Below are positions 10,001 through 19,679 of a stretch of DNA of 64,000 nt, piece after piece (position 1 is the first letter of the stretch; every line of letters starts with the position of its first letter). The stretch covers positions 992,001-1,056,000 of the forward strand of contig JAPFFF010000012.1 of assembly GCA_039105265.1 (NCBI GenBank). Direction: 5' to 3'. This DNA is from Tritrichomonas musculus. Taxonomy: Eukaryota > Parabasalia > Tritrichomonadida > Tritrichomonadidae. Made by a program: the position numbers and the translations under genes. The notes under the pieces are model-generated. The model did no database searches. It was not told where the DNA came from and was given only the letters and a program-made list of their open reading frames with translations.

Positions 10001-12584
10001 TATAGATAGATCTGATGTTCAAATGGTTAAAAGAATCTTAAAAATTCCTGGAATTGATCCTCTTTTGTATAATAATGAAATGAAATCAGCTCTTTATATA
10101 GCAATTTTAAGTAAAAACATGGAAATAATTGAAGAAATTCTATATTTTTTGGGCCAAAGAATCTCAGAAAAGAGAATTATTGACGAAATATCAAAATCAA
10201 CAATTGATTTAATTTCATTAGAAAAAAATATTTTAACAAAAGAAAAGAAAAAGTATTTTAGACATTATTTTAGACGGTTTTTTTCAAAAAAAGTTGATCA
10301 AGTAGATAAAAATAATATCATTCTTATTTTGAAAAGAGTGTTGCAAATTAAAGGAATTGATCCGAATGTTTGTGGGCCAAAATACACGTTTTTATTATAT
10401 TCATGTGAAATAGGTGAAATAGAAATTGTTAAAATGCTTCTTGAAATGGATAATATTGATGTAAATGCTTATTCACATGATGATGGAAATACACCTCTTA
10501 TTACTTCAATAATTTACAATAATGTTGATATTGCATTACTTTTGATTAATGATAAAAGAACAGATATAAATTTAAATAATTTTAATGATGAAACAGCATT
10601 AACAATCGCTGTTCAAAATAAATTAACAAAAGTTGTTAGTTTTCTTATAAAAAACGAAAAATTTGATCCAGATAAAAGTCATCTTAATTTTGCATTTTAT
10701 GAATCATTTGGCAAAATATCAACTCAATTATCTTCATTAAAATCACTTGACGTTAATTATTATAATAATAATCAAACTACTTTGACTAATGCGGTTAATA
10801 ACTATAATTATGAAAAAATTGATTTAATAGTTAATCATCCATCATTCGATAAGGATAAATCACAATTTAAAAAAGCAGTCTCTATTTTAATTCAACGATC
10901 AAATATAAAAGAATTTAAAAATATTTTTAATGCACTAAAATTTGATATAAACCTTTCTATTGATTCTAGATCGATTCTTACAATTGCCGTAGAATACCAA
11001 TCATTTAAAATTGTTAAATTCATACTTCAAAATCCAAATTTTGATTCTAAAAAAAGTGACATTTTGGATGCTTTTTTGAGAGGTTTATCAAATATATGTG
11101 ATAAGCATAAAAATAAATTAAGAGATTATGATAAACAATCTAAGCAATCTTCTCCTGATGATAGTGAAGATTTTATTTTGGTACATAAAAATATCAAAAA
11201 AAATTCTTCTGAAAATAGTGAAGATGAAATTTTTGTACCTCCAAAAGCAAAACAATCATTTTCTGAATATAGTGAAAATGATGTTTTTGTACCTCAAAAA
11301 GCAAAACAATCATTTTCTGAAAATAGTGAAAATGATGTTTTTGTACCTCCAAAAGCTATACAATCTTTTTTTGATGATAGTGATGATGATATTTTTGTAC
11401 ATAAAAAAATCAAAAAAATTTCTACTGATGATAATGAAGATGAAATTTTTGTACCTCCAAAAGCAAAACAATCATTTTCTGAAAATAGTGAAAATGATGT
11501 TTTTGTACCTCAAAAAGCAAAACAATCATTTTCTGAAAATAGTGAAGATGAAATTTTTGTACCTCCAAAAGCAAAACAATCATTTTCTGAAAATAGTGAA
11601 GATGAAATTTTTGTACCTCCAAAAGCAAAACAATCATTTTCTGAAAATAGTGAAGATGAAATTTTTGTACCTCCAAAAGCTATACAATCTTTTTTTGATG
11701 ATAGTGATGATGATATTTTTGTACATAAAAAAATCAAAAAAATTTCTACTGATGATAATGAAGATGAAGTTTTTGTACCTCCAAAAGCAAAACAATCTTC
11801 TTCTTATGATAGTAATGATGTTATTTCTGTTCATAAAAATATCAAAAGTATTTCTTCAGAAGAATATAGTGAAGATGATGTTTTTACAATTGATGATATT
11901 TTAAATGAACTCTTTGAATTTGATAAAAAACATGACAAATTAATTGATATGAAAAAGTTACTGCCAAATGGGAAATCATTTTTCACTTATAAACCAAATT
12001 TGCCAAATGCACGTAACTTCGTTAAGTATCTAATTGATCATGGTGCTGATCCTAATAAACCAGACAAAGATGGTGTTTATCCACTTGAATATGCAATTTC
12101 AACAGGAAATACAAATTTTGTTCTTGCATTAATTGACTTGGACAAAATTGATTTAAATATAAAGACGATAATGAAACCAAAAAGACCAGATATTCAACCC
12201 ACTGAAAAAAATGAAACATTACTTCATTTGGCTGCAAAAATAGATAATTCTGATATTTTAAAAATTTTTCTTAATATGAAATCATTTGATATTAATGCAA
12301 TTGATGATTCAGGTGAAACGCCATTAATAAAGGCATGTAGATATGGTATAAAAGAGAATGTAAAATTGCTATTCAAAAATAATAAATTAAATTATTTGCA
12401 CTGCAATAATGAAGGTAAAGATGCATTGGAGATTCTTAGCAGCTTTTACATTAATAAAAAAAATGAAAGCAAAATCGAAGATAAGAATATATATATGAAA
12501 CAATTGTTATATTTAATTGAGCTCAATAATAAAGATGTCAAATGCTCAAGTTATGATGGCAGTGAAATAGATGAATATCAGTGA
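7095..12584 (+). CDS. Giant ankyrin-repeat protein with acidic tandem-repeat linker
   Basis: A single 1,829-codon frame. The N-terminus is acidic and followed by a BTB-like stretch (roughly 165-240) and a helical DUF3447-like region. Ankyrin repeats occupy about 515-650, 880-1130, 1160-1260, and 1650-1800 near the C-terminus (motifs such as TLLHLAAKIDNSDILKIFL and TPLIKACRYG). Between them, residues 1349-1598 are 14 copies of an 18-residue acidic unit (consensus SFSENSEDEIFVPPKAKQ). No signal or membrane segment is seen, so it is likely a cytoplasmic scaffold, as expected of the very large trichomonad ankyrin family. The start is ambiguous: ATG at 7095, or at 7143 (MYSDYCYSS). Out-of-frame ATGs at 7081 and 7084 mean transcription must begin close to the start if either is used. 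Confidence 0.85.
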   Translation: MKLIFNEFYQKLKFCKMYSDYCYSSDDDFFSHEEFFTKDVDSNSPNDNRMKYPPLNLLQDSNDLSILKYLPCNFELKTNNTSSKFNLDLLICTSRKIYELIRKNANIFSYYLNVDDPMNILKKFELMYQGKKVFFEKRDQQISEEIARLLELNSPIFNDSLFQSPEGIIASMKSFSTFLRNEKYRNFIISTKTHKYMCNSYAIYFSDVIKDMIIKDPTIHHFEYDFDDEFGQFQTVCSLFNLETIEPTKNNIYFLKEIAEDLKITKILPIISDIINNFENDSKVINEQQKMVDSIEELFGWLYNIENLKIETVKDLIVDSFWSKKEDDVRELAAFIIHVIKTNYLIHSSITDLLILLQKESDETNSLDILIPSIISYLMPIMSSKINYCSFFYNLHKKGIISEEDLIEDVRIQYELSLAKLRISKFKSFNQYNLLIWFFPELIEKEIIDIDCISHFEDENNYDSEYEEDDDLFYRNKSIKSDKLKDFISYYNPDKIDQYKNMRNKGEPDDELTKSLINDDVDKLQSIVTNSKIDFTKRDVPINIYSEQKRGKFKQYSLINYAAMLGSIKCFKYLLLNHAEINKNTFPCAIKGGNIEIIKIADEKSSKINSDDSIEAIKLTIKNHQNDLFDWILENKYANKLNFEIKSKLLKKSVKYGNAHSFIEIMNTGFDFKDFLQSFINISAKNGFYRFFKLIITLNGKEAIDQIIIDEKNHEFPFISFGNLSIFKLSLELTNTKRYIEKTLSFAIKKDYRNIFDYILSNLINKVFKISEHGAYEALKYSIQTQSTELSNSLWDKFISQCPSMFIGFEKLTKLLKIACNNKQIDLVQRLTEIILINNPNEDFSDQFKIAASVESFEICNYFIDKKVFINTKKLTEFVSLNVDFFSLIKNSFPDIQIQTNEYLLSDAIKSHNKELVDYLLKNGAPIKNCLFLAVLDGYLDIVDIILKYYNEPSIVNKNSKDGTILHVAIDRSDVQMVKRILKIPGIDPLLYNNEMKSALYIAILSKNMEIIEEILYFLGQRISEKRIIDEISKSTIDLISLEKNILTKEKKKYFRHYFRRFFSKKVDQVDKNNIILILKRVLQIKGIDPNVCGPKYTFLLYSCEIGEIEIVKMLLEMDNIDVNAYSHDDGNTPLITSIIYNNVDIALLLINDKRTDINLNNFNDETALTIAVQNKLTKVVSFLIKNEKFDPDKSHLNFAFYESFGKISTQLSSLKSLDVNYYNNNQTTLTNAVNNYNYEKIDLIVNHPSFDKDKSQFKKAVSILIQRSNIKEFKNIFNALKFDINLSIDSRSILTIAVEYQSFKIVKFILQNPNFDSKKSDILDAFLRGLSNICDKHKNKLRDYDKQSKQSSPDDSEDFILVHKNIKKNSSENSEDEIFVPPKAKQSFSEYSENDVFVPQKAKQSFSENSENDVFVPPKAIQSFFDDSDDDIFVHKKIKKISTDDNEDEIFVPPKAKQSFSENSENDVFVPQKAKQSFSENSEDEIFVPPKAKQSFSENSEDEIFVPPKAKQSFSENSEDEIFVPPKAIQSFFDDSDDDIFVHKKIKKISTDDNEDEVFVPPKAKQSSSYDSNDVISVHKNIKSISSEEYSEDDVFTIDDILNELFEFDKKHDKLIDMKKLLPNGKSFFTYKPNLPNARNFVKYLIDHGADPNKPDKDGVYPLEYAISTGNTNFVLALIDLDKIDLNIKTIMKPKRPDIQPTEKNETLLHLAAKIDNSDILKIFLNMKSFDINAIDDSGETPLIKACRYGIKENVKLLFKNNKLNYLHCNNEGKDALEILSSFYINKKNESKIEDKNIYMKQLLYLIELNNKDVKCSSYDGSEIDEYQ
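11140..11890 (+). repeat. 54-bp coding tandem repeat (18-residue unit), 14 copies
   Basis: Units alternate between two types: S-acidic-IFVPPKAKQ and S-acidic-DIFVHKKIKK. Units 5-6 recur as 11-12 almost unchanged, so a larger block has been duplicated inside the array (higher-order repeat). All units are in frame with the ankyrin protein; frames in other readings here are shadows. Confidence 0.92.
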
Positions 12585-12655
12585 TTGCCATTTTTGCAAT
12601 ACAAAATTTCGATTTCATTCCAAAATCCTAATTAAAATTTAAGCAATGACAACAT

Positions 12656-12698
12656 AAAACTATTTTATTTTATTTTATTTTATTTTTATTTTTATTTT

Positions 12699-12729
<31 letters not shown>

Positions 12730-12730
12730 C
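12656..12730. repeat. (TTTTA)n microsatellite grading into poly-T
   Basis: TATTT units grade into a run of about 28 T, just downstream of the ankyrin gene stop. Simple sequence. Confidence 0.9.
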
Positions 12731-12769
12731 CAAATAGGATAAAAAATATTGAATCATTAAACTTAACTA

Positions 12770-13321
12770 TTTGGTTCATATGGTACAAGGTACTTTTTCT
12801 TTCTAATTTTGTTTTTAAGCATAATTAAGTTTACTGAAATTGACTTAAATGAAGAAGATGTGAAATACTCATTCCATTGTATCAAAAAAGATGATAAAAA
12901 GCAAGTCAATTGAAAGAGTTCTTGAGTCTGTGTGGTATTGATTCGATATTTTCTCAAAAAAATCCTATTTCAATGTTTTCCATTTTGGTTGAATATTCAG
13001 TAATAGATGTTTCTATCATAGGACATATAAAAAAGTGTTTTTTGGTGTATTCAAATATTACGTATTTGTTAAATAATGTATTACTTATTCAAATATTTAT
13101 CAAAGGATTATTTGTCATTTCACCCAATTCTTTGAATCCATTCACACCAAGTCTTGAAGATCCTATCATAAACATCAAAAGCTTAGCTAATGCTTCATTA
13201 TTCCACTTAGAAATCGCTCTAATGAAGAATTTAACAACAAGAATTTTATCATTAAAATGATTTTCAAATTAAATGTGTTCAATGAAATCATTGACGAGTT
13301 CATTTGGAGTGAAAATTCTAA
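12770..13321 (-). pseudogene. HECT-domain C-terminal fragment (decayed ubiquitin ligase)
   Basis: The minus-strand translation contains 'AISKWNNEALAKLLMF', then 'GSSRLGVNGFKELGEM', which matches the HECT C-lobe pattern LL.FVTGSSR.P..GF..L. A degenerate 'QLTCFL...' stretch follows where the catalytic HTCFN loop belongs, then a decayed end. Stops separate the pieces (for example just after NPLINI near 13090), and the N-lobe is absent. In intact HECT ligases this domain carries the thioester Cys; here the catalytic loop is not recognisable. It may be the 3' end of the large armadillo gene remnant at 15993-19563, on the same strand and in the right order. Confidence 0.75.
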
Positions 13322-13329
13322 TATATTCT

Positions 13330-13760
13330 AATATATTTATTTAGCTTACACTTCCCCGTCTTATTCATCATTGAAGGAAGTCAGGGCAGGAACTCGAACA
13401 TAGGGACCCAGATGCAGGAGCTGATGATGAGGCCCTACTATTCACTGTCTTGCACCTCATGGCTTGTTCAATCTGATTTCTTATAGAAATAGGAATACAC
13501 GTCCATGGGCTGTATTACCCACAACAAGCTGGGCTTTCTTGAATCAATCATTAATTAAGAAAATGCTCTATAGGTTTGCCTATAACTTGATTTTATGGAG
13601 GCATTTTCTAAATTGAGATTTCATACTCTCCAATAACTTTTGCTTGTGTCAAGTTCACATAGAACTAGCGATCATACATGTCTATAATCTCATCAATTGA
13701 GAGTAAGAGGAGGAAGTTTTATTGTTTCAATTGATGTAGATGAAAATGAAAATTCTCCAA
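13330..13760. other. GC-richer island with strong hairpins, candidate structured RNA
   Basis: This ~430 bases is clearly less AT-rich than its surroundings and has no open frame. It contains an AGAAAATGC / GCATTTTCT stem (about 13558-13611) enclosing TATAGG-TTTG-CCTATA, a perfect 6-bp stem with a 4-base loop. A TGATGA word (C-box-like) near 13420 and a CTGA word near 13471 also occur. I could not match it to tRNA, snRNA, SRP, RNase P or rRNA. It may be a non-coding RNA or an old element remnant. Confidence 0.35.
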
Positions 13761-14119
13761 TTGTTTCTAATTTACAAACTGCAACGTCGATATTACTACG
13801 GGTAAATTTTCTTGCTAAAAAATTGGAAACACAAAAATACTATTTTGCTTGATCAATAAATGTTTTAATTAGATTTTTAATTGATTAAGTCAAAAAAATT
13901 AAAAGAAAAATTGAAATTTGTGATTATATTTTCTTATGTAATCAAACGATTGAATGGGTTTTTAAATGATTCTTATAAACATCATTAATACTATTCTTTG
14001 CAATTGGATTTGTATTGATCGGGAGAATTTTGCTTGGACTTAATAAAAATGAATCTCATTCTATTCATTTTCATTGAATAGAAAAAAATTGAATACTTTA
14101 CAAAAAAAAAAATATTTTA

Positions 14120-15665
14120 ATGTCTAAACAAGGAGTTTTGATGAACCTTGGGAATGAATCAGATGATGAAGAAAGTGTCAGCGGCCATCTAATAGAAATC
14201 AAACTCACATCGATTACAATCCAAATCAGTTTTATTCAATTATACAAATATTCACAATTATTTCGTGATAAATACTTAACAGAAGAATCAAGAGAAAGTT
14301 TATCGGAAGAAATTCTCCAATTTCAAAATCAATTTGATATAAAAGAAGAAAATATTATTTTATTCTTCAAACTTATTCAAGATGAGAATGTCTCTATAAT
14401 AAATGACAATTACCGAGATCTCCGCAAACTATCGGACTACTTCAAAGTTCAAAAGCTCAGAAAATTTCTCGATAAATATTCAAAAAATTACCTTACTGAT
14501 CTTGATTCAATTATTATTCAAATTTTGAACTCACCATTGCTCAAAGACCCAACGATGGGATACAATGATACTGTCAATGCTGAACTTGAAGATAAATTAT
14601 GCGACAAAATCAATGATTGCTTTCAAAACAGTTTTTTTTGCAAAATTGCCAATTTCAATCATCTATCGTATCTTTTCAAAAAGTGAAATTGAAAATATTT
14701 CAAGTGATCTCCTGTTTGATTTCATAAATGCATCTGTTGAAGAACGATATGTTCTCTTTCATTTTCTGAACATTGGCAAGCTCAACGATGGAAAATTTGA
14801 CATGTTATATAAAAAATATCAAATTGAATCCAAATCAAAATTCATTTATCAAAACATTCCTGTTGACTTGTATTATATAAAATCAATGAAAGATGAAAAT
14901 GCAAGTTTAAAAAAATATATCGAAAATCTTGAGAAACAAGTAAAAAAATTGATCAATGAAAAAGAAATTAATAATACAAATCATCAAATCGAAATAAGCA
15001 AATTAAGGGCTGAGAAAAATCAAATCTTAAATAATACTATTCAATTAAAAAAAGAAATAAAAGCTTTGGTCGATGAAAAAGAAAAAAATAATATAAATCA
15101 TCAAATCGAAATAAGCAAAATCAGAGATGAAAACATTCAATTAAAAAAAGAAATAAAAGAAATCGAAACAGACAACAAAAAATATCAAACTGAAATTGAT
15201 GAAGTTAATAAAAGAGGGATTTTTCAATATTTGAAACATTTAGGAAGCGATTTAATTGAAATTACGGCGTCATCATTACATGAAGGATCTCCTCAAAATG
15301 CTATTATCTATGATGACGAATCTAAGATTTTTTACTCTCAAAATTATGAAAATTCGTGGCTAACTTTTCATTTCAAAAAACACAAAATTATTCCATTAGC
15401 CTATACAATAAAGAGAACACACATATATGCTCATCCTGTTAATTGGATCATTGAAGGATCAAATGACAACAAAAACTGGAAGGAAATTAATCAACAAAAT
15501 AATTGCAAAGCTTTGAATGAATATAAGCCTTTCACATTTAATATTGATATTAGGGAATCATTTAGATTTATTAAAATGACAATGATTGGGAAAAATAGTA
15601 GTGGTATGACATATTGCTTAATAATTGAATCATTTGAAATTTATGGAATTATCATTTCCATATGA
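14120..15665 (+). CDS. BTB-like / coiled-coil / F5/8 type C (discoidin) protein, one frameshift
   Basis: Two frames form one gene. 14120-14686 encodes a BTB-like N-terminus (LIEIKLTSITIQISFIQLYK). After a frame change the second frame carries the rest of the helical region, a coiled coil (about 14890-15200, heptads of Lys/Glu/Leu) and a C-terminal discoidin domain (SYTIK-like core 'PLAYTIKRTHIYAHPVNW', then IIEGSNDNKNWKEI). The break falls at the T8 run at 14632-14639; one T fewer would join the frames, so it is either an assembly error or a recent mutation. Everything else is intact. F5/8C proteins are numerous in trichomonads and are usually predicted to bind glycans or membranes; there is no signal peptide, so this copy is probably cytoplasmic. 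It sits on the opposite strand between two remnants of a HECT/armadillo gene. Confidence 0.75.
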
Positions 15666-15992
15666 TTTCATATTTGAAAGCACACTTTTTATATTTATAG
15701 AATATCAGACAATATATTTCTCTTGAAAATCTAAACTTTATTAATGCACAAGGAAATCCGGCTCACTTTTTTCTCTTCAAATTGAATTTAACAATGAATT
15801 TGGAATTAAACTCATTGATTCTTTCTGAACATGTTGCATCATACAATTATTCTATTGAATTTCAATTTTAATAGAGTGCATGTTATAACCTACAAAATAA
15901 GATTCTCTCAAAATTTTTTTAAAAAAATTTTTTCCAATACATTCTGAGCAATATATTATATAAAAAATATTAATATGAACTTTTTAATTTTA
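15666..15992. other. Short AT-rich intergenic
   Basis: I see nothing in it beyond AT-rich sequence separating the convergent discoidin gene and armadillo remnant. Confidence 0.5.
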
Positions 15993-17854
15993 TTAAGAGA
16001 AGTAACTTGGTATCGATGTCCTATTATATTGATAAATTAGAGCTTCGGCTTCATTTATTACATGATTTGAATGATTATTAATAAAAATTTCAGAAACGTT
16101 TTCATAAAACTCTCCGTAATTTGAATTATTTACTGTGCAGTTCTTATCCATGAAATCAAAAGGTTTCACAACCATATCATCGACATGGTCAAACAAATAA
16201 GAATTTAATAAAATAAATCCTGTTTTTAACATGTTACTATCAATGTCATTTAAATCTTGCTTAAAAGTACAATATCTTACAACGAAAATACCAAGAATTT
16301 TGGCAATATTTAATTGTAATTGTTTACTTGGATTCTTCTCAATTACAAAACGATTGTACTTCAAAAGAAGATCTTCATATTTTGAATAATCATTTTTCTG
16401 AATACTCAATATATTTTTTCAATATTAGTGTTGATGTATTCAGCTAAAAACAACTGAATTTTAAGTGATGAATTCATTTCATTAATCTAAAAAGAAATAA
16501 GTTGATATTCTAAATCATCATAATAAAAGAAGAATTTGTTTTGAATATAAGAATTAATACTTGCTAAGAATTTTTCTTCTTCTTTGAGATTTGAATTGTT
16601 CATTAGATTGATAATTTTGTGAAAATGCTTGTGAAAAATGTTTACAATCAATAATTGAGCATTCATTCTTAAAGAATTAAACTCGTTGAAAGAATAAATT
16701 AAAGAACGAATTAGATTTCTTTTTTCATCATTATTATCAATTTGCTTTTCAAGAATATCATTAAATATTTCAAGTACAATGTTTTGTTTTGGCTCAATTT
16801 CATTAAAATTTAATGAAATTTTAGATTCACAAACATATTTAAGAAATGAGAAAAGCAAATGAATCATTTGATCAATTTCATTAAAATTATATTCACTAAA
16901 TTTTTCAATGAAAAGTTGAATGAATTTGTCTGTTAATTGTGTAATCAATTCAAAATAAAAAAACGGTTTGAATGAAACTTGCTCTATTAAAAGTGATGTC
17001 AAAGCACGATTAATGACAGGAAGATTAGGTCCATTTGGAGCAAAAACAAACAAAGCTTTAAAGAGAGGTGCAAAGCAATAGAGACTGTTTTTTTGACTCA
17101 ATTTTGATATAACTTTAACAGCGTAATTTGCTGTTTTTGGATTTGATGAATATGACAGGAAGAACAACAAGTTTAAAGAATTCTATTCTATCGTTTGGAC
17201 TCCAATAGCAAATTCCATTACCAAAGCCGATTATCATATCAGATAAAATTCTTGATGTAAATAATGAACAAACTTCATAATATAGAGACAAATACTCGTA
17301 ATTTACGAATGCAATAGGGTCCAAAGGTCAGTGCATACTTATGCCAAATTTTTTGATAAGGAATTCCATTACCATCATTTTTTCATTCAATGAAATCATT
17401 GAGCCAGCAAAAAAGCTTTTAATATTTTTAATGAGCATCTTATTTTCAGTAAATTCATACTTTTCGAGATTAAATGACTCCTTATACACTTTAGTTGAAT
17501 TCGCATTAAAAGTTTTAAAATACTTATTTTCCAAAAATTCATCATTTTTCAACTCAATTTTGATATTTTTAAATGAATGAAAGACTTTTATTATTTCATC
17601 ATTCTGTGTACTATTTATATTAACATCAATACTGTTGATCGGATTAGAATCAATTGAATAACTATTTTCAATATTATTGCTGTTTGTATGTTATTTTTCA
17701 TCATTATTGTTTAATAATAAATTTGGCATATAAACACCTTTTTCTTTGAATTCAATTGATACTTGTTCTAATATGTTAGTGAATGATGTTGGATATTCAA
17801 TAGAAGAGCGATATCAGTCGTTCTTAGAAAATCATCGTGGAATAAATCAATATA
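15993..17854 (-). pseudogene. Armadillo/HEAT-like large-protein remnant (probable HECT ligase body)
   Basis: Read on the minus strand from 17854 to 15993, helical-repeat protein sequence continues through several frames: 'DDFLRTTDI', 'SSIEYPTSFTNILEQV', 'FNLEKYEFTENKMLIKNI', 'CYWSPNDRIEFFK', 'PLFKALFVFAPNGPNLP', 'KIQLFLAEYINTN'. The pieces are collinear and separated by stops or frame changes (e.g. near 17640, 17330, 17150, 16487 and 16410). The style (Leu/Phe/Asn-rich helices) resembles the long N-terminal bodies of trichomonad HECT ligases; a HECT fragment lies downstream on the same strand. A further collinear bit (19485-19563, 'NKNEFFQHISSFSN') lies beyond the inverted-repeat element, so the element seems to have inserted into this gene. 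No start is visible. Confidence 0.6.
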
Positions 17855-19484
17855 AACGTATTTCCAGAAATGCGCAAAAAATATACATTTTTCCAGAAAT
17901 GTGTAAAAAATAAACGTTCGTTTTTTGTAAATGTTTTATTGTTTTTTAATTTTTCAAAATGCCTATTTATTTTCAATTGTTTTAATTATGATACTTAATA
18001 AAAACATGCTCATATGAAATACATTAACCATTTATTTCACTGATTGATGTTCTTTATACGGAAAAACAAGAAATTTTTATTTTTATTTTTTTTATAATAA
18101 TTTTGACAAAATTTATTATCGCTCTTACTGATAAGCTTTAAAGTTGTATAATATGATTTTATGAGGTTTAACTATTATTTATTAAAGAGTTGAGTTAGGG
18201 TCTTAAATGACGCATTGAAAAAAAAGAAAAACAAATATTACTGTTTGTTCATGAAGGATTATTAAAGTAAATCGTTTTTAAATCATTCCAACTTTTTAAA
18301 CAATGTGTAAACAATTGTTTTGCTAATCAACTAGATTAAATTCTTAGAGTGTCAAGAAAAATTATGATGATCATTTATCCGAATGATCATTTTTTCTCCA
18401 TGCATTTATTAAATTCAAGCATAATAATTTAAATCAGCAACGAGTATTAAATAAATATTTATTAGCTATTTTTAATTGGAATATCAAGAAAAGCATAAAT
18501 TCCAAAAAAATGACTAAAAATTCTTTAAAATTAAAAAAAATATAATTATATTTGTTTATTAGGACCTTTATTGGCAATAAATGTATAATACTCAATGCAA
18601 TTAAAATATTAATTATGGCGTTTTGTTTAAGTAATGGTTCAATAATGATTTTTACTGATTTTAATAGTTGACTTTTTGAATACTATTGAATTTTTTATTT
18701 ATATAGAAAAAACTTCATTTATGATGCGTTACAATGTTTTTACCTTTCTCAAATTTATTTTTTCGTGATATATTTTAGAATATAAAATTTGATATTATAT
18801 ATTTTTCACAATATTACAAAATTTTAAAATGATCAATAATTGTCGTAGTTATATTTATTTTCAGAAAAAATACAATATATATTTGATTCAATTACCTAAT
18901 TATTGATCGAATTATTATGTTTGAATTTAATAAATGCATGGAGAAAAAATGATCATTCGGATAAATGATCATCATAATTTTTCTTGACACTCTAAGAATT
19001 TAATCTAGTTGATTAGCAAAACAATTGTTTACACATTGTTTAAAAAGTTGGAATGATTTAAAAACGATTTACTTTAATAATCCTTCATGAACAAACAGTA
19101 ATATTTGTTTTTCTTTTTTTTCAATGCGTCATTTAAGACCCTAACTCAACTCTTTAATAAATAATAGTTAAACCTCATAAAATCATATTATACAACTTTA
19201 AAGCTTATCAGTAAGAGCGATAATAAATTTTGTCAAAATTATTATAAAAAAAATAAAAATAAAAATTTCTTGTTTTTCTGTATAAAGAACATCAATCAGT
19301 GAAATAAATGGTTAATGTATTTCATATGAGCATGTTTTTATTAAGTATCATAATTAAAACAATTGAAAATAAATAGGCATTTTGAAAAATTAAAAAACAA
19401 TAAAACATTTACAAAAAACGAACGTTTATTTTTTACACATTTCTGGAAAAATGTATATTTTTTGCGCATTTCTGGAAATACGTT
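17855..19484. mobile_element. 1.63 kb foldback element with 575-bp inverted arms
   Basis: The left arm 17855-18429 and right arm 18910-19484 are inverted copies, nearly identical over 575 bases (one difference I noted lies in the TATACGG / CTGTATA region). They enclose a 480-base AT-rich centre. Outer ends read AACGTATTTCCAGAAATGCG and its inverse. There is no transposase-like frame. A clear target duplication could not be decided at the ends. The high arm identity argues for a recent insertion or arm homogenisation. It interrupts the armadillo-like pseudogene. Confidence 0.88.
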
Positions 19485-19563
19485 AATTTGAAAAAGAGGA
19501 AATATGTTGAAAGAATTCATTTTTATTATAGTCAACTTTAGAAACAAAAGAAAAGTTTATAAA
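19485..19563 (-). pseudogene. Armadillo-like gene remnant beyond the foldback element
   Basis: Minus-strand reading gives 'VSKVDYNKNEFFQHISSFSN', open up to the element end. It continues in style and direction with 'INLFHDDFLRTTDI' on the far side (17854 downward), which supports the idea that the element split one older gene. Short, so low confidence. Confidence 0.4.
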
Positions 19564-19679
19564 TTTAAATAATTAACACTTTCCATAATAAACTTATTTT
19601 ATTAATCATTAAAAAAGATTCACATTTAAATAATTCAACAAATAAACTCTTTAAGCCTGTGAAAAATTTAATTAAGAAG

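Noticed and set aside
12910-13260. 116-codon plus-strand frame
   Set aside because: The opposite strand encodes recognisable HECT C-lobe sequence; the plus frame is its shadow.
13370-13430. tRNA 3' end because of GTTCGAGTTCC on the minus strand
   Set aside because: The T-arm stem does not pair and no acceptor or anticodon arm could be built.
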